From positions 22,103,492 through 22,167,491 of the forward strand of contig OZ022244.1 in NCBI GenBank assembly GCA_963978895.1: DNA of 64,000 bases, read 5' to 3'. Source of the stretch: Erpobdella octoculata. Its lineage: Eukaryota; Annelida; Clitellata; Hirudinida; Erpobdellidae. Below, one piece after another: positions 1 to 13,855 of this stretch; position 1 is the stretch's first letter, and each line of letters starts with the position of its first letter. The notes below the pieces were generated by a model, which saw only the letters and a list, made by a program, of their open reading frames with translations, ran no database searches and was not told where the DNA came from. The position numbers and the translations under genes are program-made.

Positions 1-520
1 GGCCTGAAGATGATGAGTATGAATTCGAAATCGACGAAGAAGCTCCGGAAAACCGGAAAAAGTTGAAAATGAAGTTGTTAGAGGAAAAAAGACCGCAAAC
101 GAGTGAAGATATAGCAGCACAAGAGAAAACAAGAGAAGAGTTATTTGTTGGGGGTCAGGTCTGGCCCAAAAAAAGAGTAGTAGTAGCAGTGGCCGGTGCG
201 CGTTGCTGTCAGAAAACAACAACAAAGAGGATGAAAATAAAAATGTTTTTTGTAGTGACTTGACTGAGTGTGGTCTGAATGGTGAAACTGTCGAGAGTTT
301 GGTCGCAAAGAGGACTGAGGCAGTGGTGGACACTGTTCTGGATCAACGTGTTGCAGGCCGATGATGTCGATATGATGTTAGTTCTGTTGATGGGTTGTAG
401 TTGTAGTATAGGCATTTTGCCTGAAGTGGGCTTGTTGGAAATGTTGAGAGGCTTTCACGAAGATTCAAAGGTCAGACGTATGATGACCTCAGAGAATTTT
501 ATAGGGATGTTCGGGTGACA
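1..520 (+). pseudogene. Unidentified coding-like repeat, copy 1
   Basis: The first half-kilobase reads as broken coding sequence. One frame gives REELFVGGQV followed by AGARCCQ; another frame, from about 269, gives CGLNGETVESLV and then TEAVVDTVLD. The same two blocks recur in the same order on the minus strand near 55230-55700 (REKLFLVGQVLPEDG, then EAVVDTILD), so this is a dispersed repeat with conserved protein-level similarity rather than chance open frame. I do not recognise the family. A retroelement polyprotein fragment is possible but unproven. The window edge cuts it on the left. Confidence 0.45.
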
Positions 521-2018
<1,498 letters not shown>

Positions 2019-2429
2019 ATCACAATTGTTTTTGTTGAGGAAAAGTTTGACATAGAAGCGTAGAAGCGTGTGGCATGAAAAATAAACTGTGAGTAAATTG
2101 ACGTGTTTTAGTCTGTCTTGTGGAAAAGCGGATCGTAAAGCCTAGGCTTTAGTTGTTTTTTCAAGCTTTCAGTCACTAGTGTTAACACAGCATGAGCCCC
2201 CCCCCCCCCCACCTCCCATCCCAGTGGAAAGCAAACTTTAAAGAGCACTCCCTTCCCCGATCATTGGGGCATAAGCTGTCTTTGCAAAAAAAATGTTCAT
2301 TAGTATCTTTAAGAAAACATGGTACGACTAAACACCTTCCCGGTAGTTGACTATTTTTGGAAAAAAATAAATACGACACCCATGCTTCACTCTACCTAAA
2401 TAACTTAATAAAAATCCCTCCTTAGTCTG
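2019..2429. other. No recognisable gene; contains a poly-C run
   Basis: Apart from a run of about 15 C at 2194-2210, nothing distinctive is visible. Confidence 0.5.
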
Positions 2430-2667
2430 GTCTTCGATCTTCCTCTCTGAACCACTTTCATATCTTTTCTGTTAAGCATTCTTTTGCTAAACGCTCTTTT
2501 TCCTACTCTGGTCCCTATCTCTGGAACTTTTTTCCTACTTCTCTAGCTAAATCTACTCTCTCACAGTTTTCCGTCAGGGACTTAAAACTTATTTATTTAA
2601 AAGTTCGTGTCCGAGCGCTATTGAACGATAGAAAATAGCGCTATATAAATTCAACTGATTGATTGAT
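2430..2667 (+). pseudogene. 3' end of an L2/CR1-like LINE (relic)
   Basis: Read in one frame the segment gives RSFSYSGPYLWNFFPTSL and then a short helical stretch, which matches the extreme C-terminus of CR1/L2-clade reverse-transcriptase proteins (R-S-F-x-x-x-G-P-x-x-W-N-x-L-P). It is followed by a GCGCTATATAAATT-type stretch and a short (TGAT)n tail, the usual 3' end of that LINE group. No start or upstream RT domain remains, so this is a severely 5'-truncated dead copy. Confidence 0.65.
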
Positions 2668-5600
2668 GCAATAGTCGTGTAACCTATCAGTAAAAAGCCC
2701 CACTAGCGTTTTTTTTTGGAGGTTGCCACGGACAACTCACGTCCTACCCCTGGCGGGTCTGCACTGACAACAGTTTTATTTTATTATGATTGTTTTTTGT
2801 TTCATATATTTGTGCATTAGAAGTAATGTCGGATCTTAATTAGAAGAAAATGCTCTCAAATTTATTCTCTTTCATATGATCATGACATGTCCAGATATTT
2901 AGAGAGAATTATTATTATTATTATTTTAAATTTTCAGTTTTTAAATTTTTTTTTAGTTTTTGTTGGCTCGAGTTCTCCTGTGAATTTCAACTAACTCATA
3001 CTTCTGGTTGCTACCTAACGTTCCGTCTCATTGAATCTAATAAGCGGTTTGCTATTTTTTTTTTATATCTCATCTTTACCTGATTGGTTCGCCATGGCGA
3101 AAGTTCCGAACCATTTTCTTTTATCGCAACAAAAAAAATTTAAAAATAAAGTCAGGAAACCTGTTAATAATATAGCTTCAACATTTCGTGAAAATTTATT
3201 AAACTTTTCTTTCCAACTTAATTAGAAAGTTTGATCACGCGAACTTCAACAAAATAAGTAAAACAAACAACCTGGATTTGATTGGAGAGTTGTTCTTAGG
3301 ACGAGAGAAGCAAGAAGAAGAAGCAGGCACTTCATGTGGTCTCACCGGTGTGGTCCCAAATAATTCACTGAATGAAAGATTGAAAAAAAGAATCAAACTA
3401 ATATAAAACAAAATTAAAATATCATTCATCTACTTTTTGATGAATCAATCAATCAACCAGCCAATCAACTAATTAACCAACTAATTAAGTAATCAATCAA
3501 TTAATTAATTAATAAAACAATCAATCAATTCATCAATCAATCAATCATCCACTCAATCATTCATTCATTCAATCAATCAATCAGTAAACCAAGCGATCAA
3601 TCACTCAATCAATCAATCACTTCAGCATTTAATTTAGAAAGTCGTCTGTTTATCACATGTTCTAATTATGTGGCATTCATTTAGTGAATGGCTTACGATA
3701 TCGGAGCGGGATTATTTTCCTTCCATCATGAGCGAGCGTTTCCGCTTGCATGTGGCAGGTTGGTTGCAGCCACGAAAATCGATACAAACAACAACAATAA
3801 CAAACACACGGAACGTCGGCTTCTCCAAACAAACACAAAACCTATTTATTTCTTTGTATTCTGCACGTTTGTTTGCTGCAAAACTATGTTCGTTTCGCAT
3901 TAACGACGGGGGTCGGTCGGTCAGACATGATTTAGAACGGGGAACGTCTCAAATGCTTGTACATAAAAATCTAGGTAATCATTCCACCGAGTACCGAATC
4001 ATCATGTCGAAACATTTCAATTCCTACAAATAATAATAATCCGGTATTTTTTGCTTGTTTTGTTTTTATATCATCGTTCTGTGGATTTTGTAGGAGGAGT
4101 TTTGAAAATTCCGATTCCCTCATGAGGTCCGTAAGTAAAAATGATTTATAATGAGACTCGAATTAATTAATAATCTTCTCTCGTGAAAATTCTCATGATA
4201 GATAATTATTTAAATAAAAATACGTAATTTGTAAGTGCAAGTACCTACAAATCCTAATAATAAAAACAACTCCGCTAGAGAGGAAAGTATATTCAGACCA
4301 TTCAGACTTGCTGATCCATTTAAATATCTACATCGTCGTTTGCGATTCAGTTCAAATTAATTTATGAATATGAAAACATACATTTATTTATAATTATTTA
4401 AAAAAAAATACTAACCTTATAATAAATTGTTATGATAAACAGACACAATAATCCAACACCTGGATAGTAAATTTCACGAACACATGCACATGCACATCTC
4501 TACACAGACGACACAAAAATACAACCGACGACCACTACTACCCAGGCTCTTGTGTGCTGTCCATCCAGCTGCGCACGCATTTTGTGCAATCCGATTACCC
4601 GGCTATATAGTTCCATTCTGCCATACACAGATTCTACCAATTCTTTTCTGCATCAACTGACTCAAGATCAGGATCGCAAATCGAATTCGGATAACCTTAA
4701 ACTGCCTTAAACTTAAAGCAAAACTTTGCTTTCATTCTGTTGCGGTTGTGTTTCTACAAACCAAATTAGTTATTCTGAAAAAAAATAAAAAATAGCGCAC
4801 TAACGACGAAAGATGCTCCCAGATGGCAGATATTTTAGTACATAAATTTTATAGCTAGAAGCCAGCCTGATGCTCTCCGTTGTGAATCTTAACACACCGA
4901 TGTGGCTTAGTGGCATGAGAACTGACACCACGAGGAGTTTGCGTCATCGACTGCCTATCTATTTAACAATGAGGTGACTTGTCGGTCATGTCAATTCTGA
5001 CAGTGTTTCTGACATTTTGTTGAATTCTTGTTACTGTGTTATTCTTATTTAGAAGTCATTATGTTACAACATGTTTTTGCCTGGTACGTGTCAAAAAAAT
5101 GTTCCTATCTCTCTTACCAACAGTAGCTTATTAGTATAAAGCACAAAAACATATAAGCCAGACTAGATATATATAACATTTTAGATACAAATTGGTCTCA
5201 GGTGATGTACATACATAGGGAAAATCGGTACTGAAATAACCAAATTTTTCATGTTTTAGAAAAAGTGTTGTGCTGCCACTAGATCAATGGTTTTGAAATA
5301 AATTGATTCGTTTTCCGATAAAATGTTTATATATAAACAAAATTGCATTAAGGATAATTTTATTAAAATACACACAAGACCCATAAAATTGAAAAATATG
5401 ACTTCTTCCGTAGAATTTTTCTGGTTGCAATAACCCTATAATTTCTTAACGAAAATTTAAAAAAAAAATTACTTTTGATGATGGAAAACTACGATTGCTC
5501 ATAACTTGTCACCTTTTAATGAAATCTAAATGGTATGTACACTAATATACAGTAGTAATTTTAAAAAAATGTGATTAAAGAGGTTTTAAATAAAAAATAA

Positions 5601-5909
5601 ATTGCTGATTAAAAAATTTCGTATATTCTTTCTTCATATGTCACCTTATTCTTGAGTAGAGTTCTTATTTTCTTTGAAAAGACAAAGCCAAAATGCAGCC
5701 TCATTTCCAAGAAATGTCGAAGACCTAGAAGAGGGTAAAACAATAATATAACATACTTAATCTAAAAACTGTAAACACTAAGTTTATACAAGCAATACAA
5801 TTTTCAGAAGAAATCTTATTTTCATACAATTTTTTTTAAATGCATCATTCTGCTTTTTCTGGGAAATATTTTTAGAGGCAAGTTGCCTCGTTCCCCCCTT
5901 CTCTATCGA
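2668..5909. other. Long interval without a recognisable gene
   Basis: AT-rich intergenic sequence. It holds a degenerate tetranucleotide tract (listed separately) and several open frames of 60-120 codons, the longest at 3668-4033, whose overlapping frames on both strands have no recognised motif. No splice-consistent gene could be assembled by eye. Confidence 0.5.
3434..3620. repeat. Degenerate (AATC)n tetranucleotide tract
   Basis: About 190 bp dominated by AATC/ATCA units with frequent single-base changes (AACC, CATT, CACT variants). The degeneracy suggests an old tract. Confidence 0.9.
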
Positions 5910-5917
5910 GCTCAACG

Positions 5918-7771
5918 CAGGGACGTCATTTCAGCAAAACCTTAGGGGGGCAAGATGTTTTAGGGGCCCACTCAGGGGTGTAGCTAGGGTCTTCTGCACC
6001 CGGGGACAAAACACAAAATCTGTCTCCTGCATAACATTTTTTGCTTAGTTCTCCCAAAAACCTGATAACAGGAGGTGGGGGGTAGTTGGAGCTAATTTTA
6101 AAAAAAAATCGAAACCCTCGTTTTAATTGTCCTCACAAAAAACCGGGAAAACACGGGAAGATCACATACCATAGCATCTGAGTGAGCATAAAAGCATTTC
6201 CAGATGTCTGCTGTGACTCTGCGAACAAGGCTATTACTATCAAAATCTGCTGTAAACGATAATTTGACGCATATTAAACAAAATGCCAATAACTTTTCGA
6301 TGCCAGCTTCAATTTCAACCACGAGATGGTCGATATCCAACGTTGGATTAAGCTTCGCAAGTGTTCTTATTCGGTTTGCTGAGAAGAAATCATAAGATTG
6401 TGGATTGAAGAAATTCAGGCATGCAAAAAGATCACTATTTTGTGTAAATCGTGCGTTCACGCATACAAAATCTGTTACCAATATCGTTCCACTTTGGACT
6501 GTTCATAACTGTTCTCAACGTGGACCTTCTAGGTTCCTAGTTTCTGTAGCATCTCATCTCTTTTTTAATCTCTATGGACAGCCTACTCGACCAGGCTATG
6601 AATAACGCTAACCTTCCTTATAACCGGGACGGCATTTTTTCTATATACTTCCCATTCCTATAACTACAAAAGCTTCTGCTTTTCTCTTCTAAAATCTCAT
6701 TAAAACACCTAAAAAATCTAACAAGGGCCCATATTTAATAACTATTGGCTTACATGAAAGTTAGGGAGCCCATTCCCCCTTAAATAATGTCTCTGAGTTT
6801 TGAAAGTAACGGTCTGAAAGGTGCCCATATATTAACGATGGGCCTACTTAAAAGTCAGGAGCCTACATAAAAGCCAGGGAGGCTAACAGTTAAGAAAACA
6901 GTCAGGAGAGGGTCAGTAAAAAATCAGGAACAAGCCAGTAAAAGTCAAGAAGGACCAACTTGAGTGCCGGAGCCCACTTAAGTGCGGGGAGACCTACTTA
7001 AGGACGGGAGCCCACTGAAGTGCAGAGACCCACGTAAGTGCAGGGCCCACTTTAGTTTCAGGGTTTTCTTAAGTACGTGGGGCTCACTTCATTGCCGAGG
7101 GTTCCCTTAACTGCGAGGGGCCCATTTTAGTGCCGAGTGCCCTCTTAAGTGCGTATGGCCCACTGAAAAGTTCAGGAAAAACTGCTTAAAATCAGGAAGT
7201 GCCCACTTAGGTGCCGAGGGCCCCCTTAAGTGCGAGGGACCCAATTTAGGCCAAGTGCCCCCTTAAATTTGTGGAAATTACTTCAGTGCCGGGGGCCCCC
7301 TTAGGTGCGTGGGGCCCACTTAAGGGCAGAGGCTCACGTAAGAGCAGGGCCCTCTTCAGTGCCAGGGGTCCTTTTCAGTGTATGGGGCTATCTTCATTGC
7401 CGAGGGCCCCCTTAAGTGCGAGGGACCCACTTTAGTGCTGAGGGCCCCCTTAAGTGCGTGGAACCTCCTTCAATACCAGGGGCTCCCTTTGATGCGTGGG
7501 CCCATTTTTGTGCCGAGTGCTTCCTTAAGTGCGTGGGGCCCACTGAAAAGTCCAGGAAAAGCCACTTAAAAATCAGGAAAGGCCTACTTGAGTGCCGGGG
7601 GCCCACTTAAGCGTGGGGGAACCACTTAAGGACAGGGGCCCACTTAAGAGCGTAGGGCCCATTTTAGTGACGGGGCCCACTTAACTGCGAGGGGCCCACC
7701 TTAGTGCCGGGGGCCCACTGAAAAGTCAGGGGGTGACCGCCCCCCCCCTGCCCCCCTAATTGACGTCCCTG
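5918..7771. mobile_element. hAT-like DNA transposon, non-autonomous
   Basis: The left end begins CAGGGACGTCA at 5918 and the right end is its reverse complement, ending CCCTG at 7771. The 8 bp outside are gctcaacg (5910-5917) and gatcaacg (7772-7779), a 7/8 match. A CAGGG terminus with an 8-bp target duplication is typical of hAT elements. The interior has no recognisable transposase; the 127-codon minus-strand open frame at 6098-6481 has no motif I know. Most of the right half is a minisatellite. Inference: a non-autonomous hAT relative. Confidence 0.65.
6740..7740. repeat. GGGCCC/CTTAAGTGC minisatellite inside the hAT-like element
   Basis: Roughly 1 kb built from a degenerate unit of about 30 bp containing GGGCCCACTTAAGTGC or close variants, repeated several tens of times with many indels. 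It is much richer in G+C than its surroundings. Open frames here (7378-7610) are frames through the minisatellite. Confidence 0.8.
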
Positions 7772-8192
7772 GATCAACGCCTATTTTCATATTCAATCGA
7801 TAACTAGTTAGCTGCACTGCATGAAAATTAGCTAATTACGGAACCATTAAATATTCATTCACAGATCATTTAATTATTTCTATCACATTTCACATATAAA
7901 AGTGAAGCGCTTAGGCATAGTAATTAAGTCTCCTCCGGTTTAACGCTCGGCATCCCGGATTTAACTCCAGTCTCGAAACAAACCCTATAACGGGTGATTT
8001 TCTTGTGAAAATATGCAAGATGTTCATTTACGTCTCATTGCAGCCTAGTTCTTCGTCCACAATGTGGTATTTAAATGTGAACCAGTGTTAATTTAGTTTA
8101 TATATTACATTACGTTTAACTCGATAGAGCAGTTTTGAGCCGAGTAAAATATGTGTTCTAAGAGCCATTATTGGGCGGGCGCTACATTTATA

Positions 8193-8195
8193 TAT

Positions 8196-8250
<55 letters not shown>

Positions 8251-8279
8251 CATGTAAATATATAGATATATATATATAA

Positions 8280-8311
<32 letters not shown>

Positions 8312-8437
8312 TTATATATATAAGTATATATATATATATATATTTATATATATTTATATATATATACATATATATATATTTATATATATACTTATTAATA
8401 TATCTATATATATATATATATATAGATATATAAATAA

Positions 8438-8517
<80 letters not shown>
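8193..8517. repeat. (CA)n / (TA)n compound microsatellite
   Basis: Starts as ACACAC, then becomes TATATA with interspersed TACATA, TAGATA and TTTATA variants for more than 300 bp. The overlapping minus-strand open frame is microsatellite translation. Confidence 0.95.
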
Positions 8518-8929
8518 TCAACGTATTCAAAATGCAGCTGCTCGTCTTTTTGGTGGACTAAAGAAACATGATCATGTGACTGCAATAATGAAAACTGAAC
8601 TCCGGTGGCTGCGTATCTCTGAGCGAATTACTTTCAAAATTGGGACTTTAGTCTACAAGGCGCTCCATGGCGAAGCCCCCTCATATTTGCAAGAGCTGTG
8701 TGTCACTGTGTCTGATAAAAATTCTTACTTATCTCGTCACAGATCTGCTAGTTGTGGTGATCTAGTTGTTCCCATAACTCGAACAAAAACTTACGGCAGT
8801 CGAGCCTTCAGTATAGCAGGACCGGCAACATGGAACATGTTGCCTGCCAGCATCCGAGAAGCCACTACATTGAGTTTATTCAAGGCCGAGCTAAAGACAT
8901 TTCTGTTTGCGAAATCCTATCCAAATTGA
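8517..8929 (+). pseudogene. C-terminal part of a CR1/L2-clade LINE reverse transcriptase
   Basis: A continuous frame reads from [19 protein letters not shown] through LRWLRISERITFKIG, LVYKALHGEAPSYL and RSASCGDLVVP, to YGSRAFSIAGPATWNMLPAS and LFKAELKTFLF, stopping at 8927-8929. This is the conserved region downstream of the RT fingers/palm in CR1/L2-type LINE ORF2 proteins. The catalytic domain is absent: sequence upstream is a microsatellite, so the copy is 5'-truncated. Downstream (8930-9084) is a short AT-rich 3' region ending in AAATAAACTTAAACTTATA, then (TA)n. Not expected to be functional. Confidence 0.75.
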
Positions 8930-9084
8930 TGATCAGAGAGAAATTATTTCATTTTTCCTGACATGCTGATTTTTGTGTTTTATATTATTTTTTGCTTTAT
9001 TTTTATTGTTTTGTTTTGTTGTTTTTATTATAAAAGGAGCCCTGAGGTGTTACACAAAAGGGCGCTTGAAATCCAAATAAACTT

Positions 9085-9087
9085 AAA

Positions 9088-9132
<45 letters not shown>
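9085..9132. repeat. (TA)n microsatellite
   Basis: About 48 bp of TA repeat that directly abuts the CTD-like coding fragment, so it marks where that fragment's upstream part is lost. Confidence 0.9.
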
Positions 9133-9136
<4 letters not shown>

Positions 9137-9172
9137 TCATCTACATCAGCTTATTCACCTTCATCACCAGCT
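9133..9172 (+). pseudogene. RNA polymerase II CTD-like heptad fragment, 5' part
   Basis: The frame reads YSSTSA-YSPSSPA and is interrupted at its last codon by a LINE insertion. Deleting the LINE and one copy of the 11-bp target duplication (catcaccagct, 9162-9172 and 14030-14040) restores an uninterrupted heptad frame continuing at 14041. Upstream there is only (TA)n, so the gene body is missing. See the 3' part for interpretation. Confidence 0.55.
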
Positions 9173-9189
9173 CAACTCCGCCTCGCTAA

Positions 9190-9924
9190 ATCCTTACATA
9201 CCCCAAAGGCGAAGCACCGGAAAGAGTTAGATTCGCCTACTTAGTTTTTCGTACACGCCCCTATGTACAAGAACCACTTCGTTGTTTCAAATGCAACGGT
9301 TTTGGTCACAAAGCAAAGGATTGCAGAAATGCAATTAAATGTCCACTTTGCACCAAAGATCATGGTTTCAAATCATGTCCTGAGAAGGAAAAAGACAAAA
9401 AAGAACGCCCTCGTGTATGCGCAAGCTGTGGAAAGAATGGACATTGCACAGGAAGTAAGACCTGTCCAAAATATGTTTTCTCCATGAAAGTCAATTCAGC
9501 TGTTGCGAAAGAAGGTATTTCCTATGCTGCTGCCTTGAAAAAGGTTGTGTCAAAAAAACCTTTTACCAAGAAAAATACAGCACAGAAAAAGCCAGAACAG
9601 ATGTCCAAGGACACGCCAAAAAAGAGCGGTTCTGAAAAGAAAACGCCTGTCACACAAACTCATAAAAAGGAAAAGCAAGCTATTGCTGAAAACAAGGAAG
9701 AAGAGAAGAAAGCATCAAAGGATGAAAAAAAGACAGAAAAACGTGAAGAACCAATGAGCTTGCCAACGATACAGGGGCTTGTCGAGGAGATTCAGGAAAT
9801 AACAAAAGACATACCACAAATGCCCTTGGAAGCTGTAATGAAAGTCATTATAAAAATGTTCAACATCCTTAAATACAATGGCTTTCAGGCGTACCCTGGA
9901 GATATGGAGGTTTCCGAATCTTAA
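9190..9924 (+). pseudogene. LINE ORF1 (gag-like, CCHC zinc knuckles), 5'-truncated
   Basis: Open from just after a stop at 9187-9189 to 9924. The N-terminal part (APERVRFAYLVF, then RPYVQEPLRCF) is the usual lead into the knuckles of LINE ORF1 proteins. The knuckles follow: CFKCNGFGHKAKDC, CPLCTKDHGFKSC and CASCGKNGHCTGSKTC. The remainder is very Lys/Glu-rich with the short segment ISYAAALKKVV. The family protein is normally longer at the N-terminus (an RRM-like region is common); that is missing because the insertion is truncated. It binds element RNA in this class (family knowledge). ORF2 starts about 50 bp downstream. Confidence 0.8.
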
Positions 9925-9972
9925 AATTTGAATCCTCTAGAAAACGGTATAAACCAGTTCAAAAAACCAAAC

Positions 9973-12900
9973 ATGGACAACAACATTATCATTTTACAGT
10001 GGAACTGTCAAAGTATTCGAGCGAGAGTCAACGAACTAAATATTTTTATCGGAAGGTTCCCGACATCATTGCCCTGCAGGAAACATGGCTGAAAGAGGGC
10101 AATAACTTCAGTATTTTAGGATATAATATTGTCAGGCTGGATAGAGGTCGCCATCAAGGAGGAGGGGTCGCAACACTTCTCCGAGAAGGCATCTCATACA
10201 CCTCGCAAACCATAGAACAAAACGAATATGAGTCACTACTTGTGACCATTTCTTCTGAAAAGGGATCAAACATCACCATTATCAATGCATACGTTCCACC
10301 AAATGCCAATCATCAAACACTGCTATCTACACTGGAAAAGTCATTCAGTTATACCAACTCAATTGTATTAGGTGACTTCAATGCATACTCTGTTGTTTTC
10401 GGTGCTGAAACTTCAGATAATAGAGGAAAATTAATTGAGAAATTGTTAGATCAGTATGGCCTTGTTGCCCTTTTTTCCGGATCAGGTACCCACCTGACTC
10501 CCAGCGGAAGGACAACTCCTATAGATTTAGCAATGTGCTCTCCTTCTTTATCTCAAAAGGCCTTGTGTAAGGTGTTAGATGAAAATCTGGGCAGTGACCA
10601 CTACCCGGTTTTGATCACACTAAATAAAAAGGTCAATTACGAGGTAAACAACAGAAAGGTATAGAACCTGGAGAAAGCCGATTGGTACAAATACCAACGG
10701 CTTTCAACAGGAATGTTAAATGAACTCCAAACTTTCACAAATGTTGACGAAGCAACAAACATGTTAACGCAAGGTCTGAACAAAGCAGCCATAGCATCAA
10801 TACCAACCAAAAATGGAAGACGATCAGGACTTAAGCCAGTACCATGGTGGAATGATGAATGTGAAAGCGCAATCAAAGCAAGAAACAAAGTCTTATACTC
10901 ACTTCGAAAGAGTATACTACGACTGGCTTTGAACGGTATCGAGAACTCAAACAAATCACACAGAAGATAGTGAGGACAGCAAAAGAGAACCATTGGCGAA
11001 CATTCTGTAGCTCTCTTAACTCACACTCTAGTCAGACTACCATGTGGAAAGCGGTGAAAAATATGGTCCACACACATGCAGGTTTTAACGTTCCAGCGCT
11101 GAAACTGAGTGAAAATGAAACCGCTTACTCTGACAAAGACAAAGCGAATGCGTTAGCAACTGCCATCGCAAAAAACTCATCAGACAAAAATCTTGACCTA
11201 AGATTTATTCAAAGGAAAGAGGCTCTGAAAAGAGAAATTACCTTTACCATCAGATCTGGCATTTCTTGCGAAAACGACCCACATGATTTAAACACAGAAA
11301 TTTCCTTAAAAGAATTTACGGAAGATCTGATGCAGAGTGCAAACGGCAAATCTCCAGGTCCAGACAATATCTGCTATGAGATGCTAAGACAAATTGACGA
11401 GATAGGTCTCAATAAGCTCTTGGATCTTATAAACTTATCTTGGTCCAAAGGAGAGGTAGCAAAACTATGGAAGCAATCCATAATTGTTCCGCTACTAAAA
11501 CCGAGAAAAAATTCTGCAGACACCAACTCATATCGACCCATTTCCCTAACATCTTCATTGTGTAAGATTACTGAAAGAATTATTGCAAATCGGTTAAGGT
11601 TCTACCTGGAGCAAAATAATCTCTTAAACCGTGAACAATCAGGCTTTAGAAAAGGAAGAGGATGCACAGATCACATCCTTAGACTACAAAACGATATTAA
11701 ACGCTCGATGTGGAATAAGGGTGGGACAATGGCGGTCTTTCTGGACTTAGAAAAAGCCTTCGATCTAATGTGGCGAGACGGGCTTTTGTTGAAGCTTGAA
11801 AAGCTTGGTGTCAGAGGAAAGATTTTAAAATGGATCCATAGCTTCTTGAATAATCGAGAGGCCATGGTTCGTGTGGGATCCACGTTGTCAGACCCGGTAT
11901 TGTTGGAAAATGGTACCCCGCAGGGTTCTGTCCTGAGCCCCCTTTTGTTCATTGTTATGATGAGCGACATCCCTTGTCAAGAAATCCATGGAATTCGGAC
12001 ATCTATATTTGCGGACGATGTAGCAGTATGGATTTCAGGAAAAGACCCACATACTATGCGAAACTGCTTACAGACTCGATTAAACAAAATCCAAACATTC
12101 TTCCTCAATTGGGGATTCAAACTGTCAACCGAGAAATCGGTAGCAGTCTGTTTTACAAAATACAATGAATTCCGAAAAAATTCCCTACCTATTTGTATGG
12201 ATGACAAAAAAATCAGTTGGAAGAGCGAAGCTACATTTCTCGGTATAATATTTGACTCAAAATTAACCTGGAAAAACACATTGATAAGATCGTTGATCGT
12301 TGCAAAAAAAGATTAAATATCATGCGATGCCTAACAGGACAAAGCTGGGGATGCGGCAAAGAAACACTGATGCTTTTCTACCGATGCGCCATACGGTCAG
12401 TAATGGAGTTTGGCTGCGAAGCATTCGACAGTGCATCAGAATCTCAAAAACAAAGACTCGAGAGAATCCAATATAGTGCCTTAAAAACAGCTTGCGGGGC
12501 AATGGTTGGAACCAGTTTGGCCGCTCTACAAATAAAATGCGGAGATCCTCCACTCGATATACGACGAAAGATGTTAATTACAAACCTTGCCACTAAAACC
12601 AAGATCATTCCAAACCATCCGACAAAAGACATCTTTGTACCTCCCAGAGGACAAGAAGGGGTTAAATGGCGATGGTTCTTTCACAGAAAAGTGAAAGAAG
12701 CTGAACATCCAGCAGCCAAAAGAACAGTGGCATTGAACAAAATAGTTGACAAATTCAATCCAGTCCCCTTAACTCCTTCTCTAACTCCACCATGGAAACT
12801 TATTCCACCTCTTTTTAACGAAGGGCTGGTGGGGTTAAAGAAGGATGATCCGTCAATTGTCCAAAGAGCTAAGGAACTGATTGCTACATATACAGATTCG

Positions 12901-13746
12901 ACACATATATACACAGATGCATCGAAGATGGACAATGTAGCAGCTGTGGGAATTTATATCCCGGAAAAAGATATGAAAATATCTAAGAGAGTCACGAATG
13001 ACGTTAGTATTTATACGGCTGAGCTAACAGCTATAAAATGCGGCTTGGAGTGGATGGCACAACCAGACGGTCCACATAAAATAGCCCTATTTACGGATTC
13101 ATATAGCTCTATGATATCATTGAAAAATTCCGCAAATGCTCAAAAATCTGCTCTTGTGGAATCAGTCCTAACACTAGCATCCAACCTCTCAAAAGAAGGG
13201 AAAACAATTACCCTGATTTGGGTACCTAGCCACGTGGGCATACGTGGAAATGAAATGGCAGATTGCCTTGCCAAAGAAGCTACCAAACATCCCGAAATAG
13301 AGATTGAGATTTTGCCAGAGATATTTGACATAAAAAGAACAATACGCAGAGAGCTTTTGAACGAATGGCAGACCAGATGGGACTCTGCTTAAGAAAGTCG
13401 ACACTACTGGTCTCTCGAAAAAAAAGTCTCAAATAAAATTAAATTCAAGACAACAAACAGAAAAAAGGAAGTCATCATTTCCCGACTCCGACTTGGAAAG
13501 TGTCGGCTGAAACAAAATTTCAAGAGAATGAATCTTCATGAGACAGGTTTGTGCGAAACCTGCGGAACAGAGGAAACAATCGAGCACTGGTTGCTGCACT
13601 GCAAAGAAACGACACAACTAGGAATGGAACTTGGGAACTTTTGTAAAAGGATCCAAAAACCAACTACACTCCAAACCATACTGAACTCGGAAATATGCCA
13701 CGACATCATCTATAAATGGATACAAAATAATCCTAAAGAACTGTAA
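9973..13746 (+). pseudogene. LINE ORF2: endonuclease, reverse transcriptase, RNase H (disabled)
   Basis: ATG at 9973 begins MDNNIIILQWNCQSIRA, the start of an EEP endonuclease. A frameshift near 10045 moves to the frame with DIIALQETWL, VLGDFNAYS and GSDHYPV (catalytic E, D-N, S-D-H). A TAG at 10662 and a frameshift near 10920 precede the RT frame (10970-12316), with SPGPDNI, YRPISLTSS, FLDLEKAFD, GTPQGSVLSP and the active-site FADDVAVW. A frameshift near 12310 leads to the C-terminal frame (12322 on) with RNase H residues in YTDAS, AELTAIK, FTDSYSS and [16 protein letters not shown] at 13390-13392 is bypassed in the sister copy at 57.6-58.7 kb by a sense codon. The tail has [17 protein letters not shown]. 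Five disabling changes make this a pseudogene. Confidence 0.9.
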
Positions 13747-13855
13747 ATATAGAGAAAAATTATTTAGTGTAAATAAGTATTTTTTCATTTTGATTTTGTT
13801 TTCGCGTCTTAAAACACATGGTGTAAAAGACTATAAACTATAATAAAAAAAAAAA

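Noticed and set aside
3668..4033. 121-codon open frame with overlapping frames on both strands
   Set aside because: No motif, no splice context and poor start context; in 64 kb a frame of this length is expected by chance.
6098..6481. 127-codon minus-strand frame inside the hAT-like element
   Set aside because: Could be a decayed transposase piece but shows no hAT block; not claimed as a gene.
7378..7610. Three overlapping 63-64-codon frames rich in GP
   Set aside because: Translations of the GGGCCC minisatellite.
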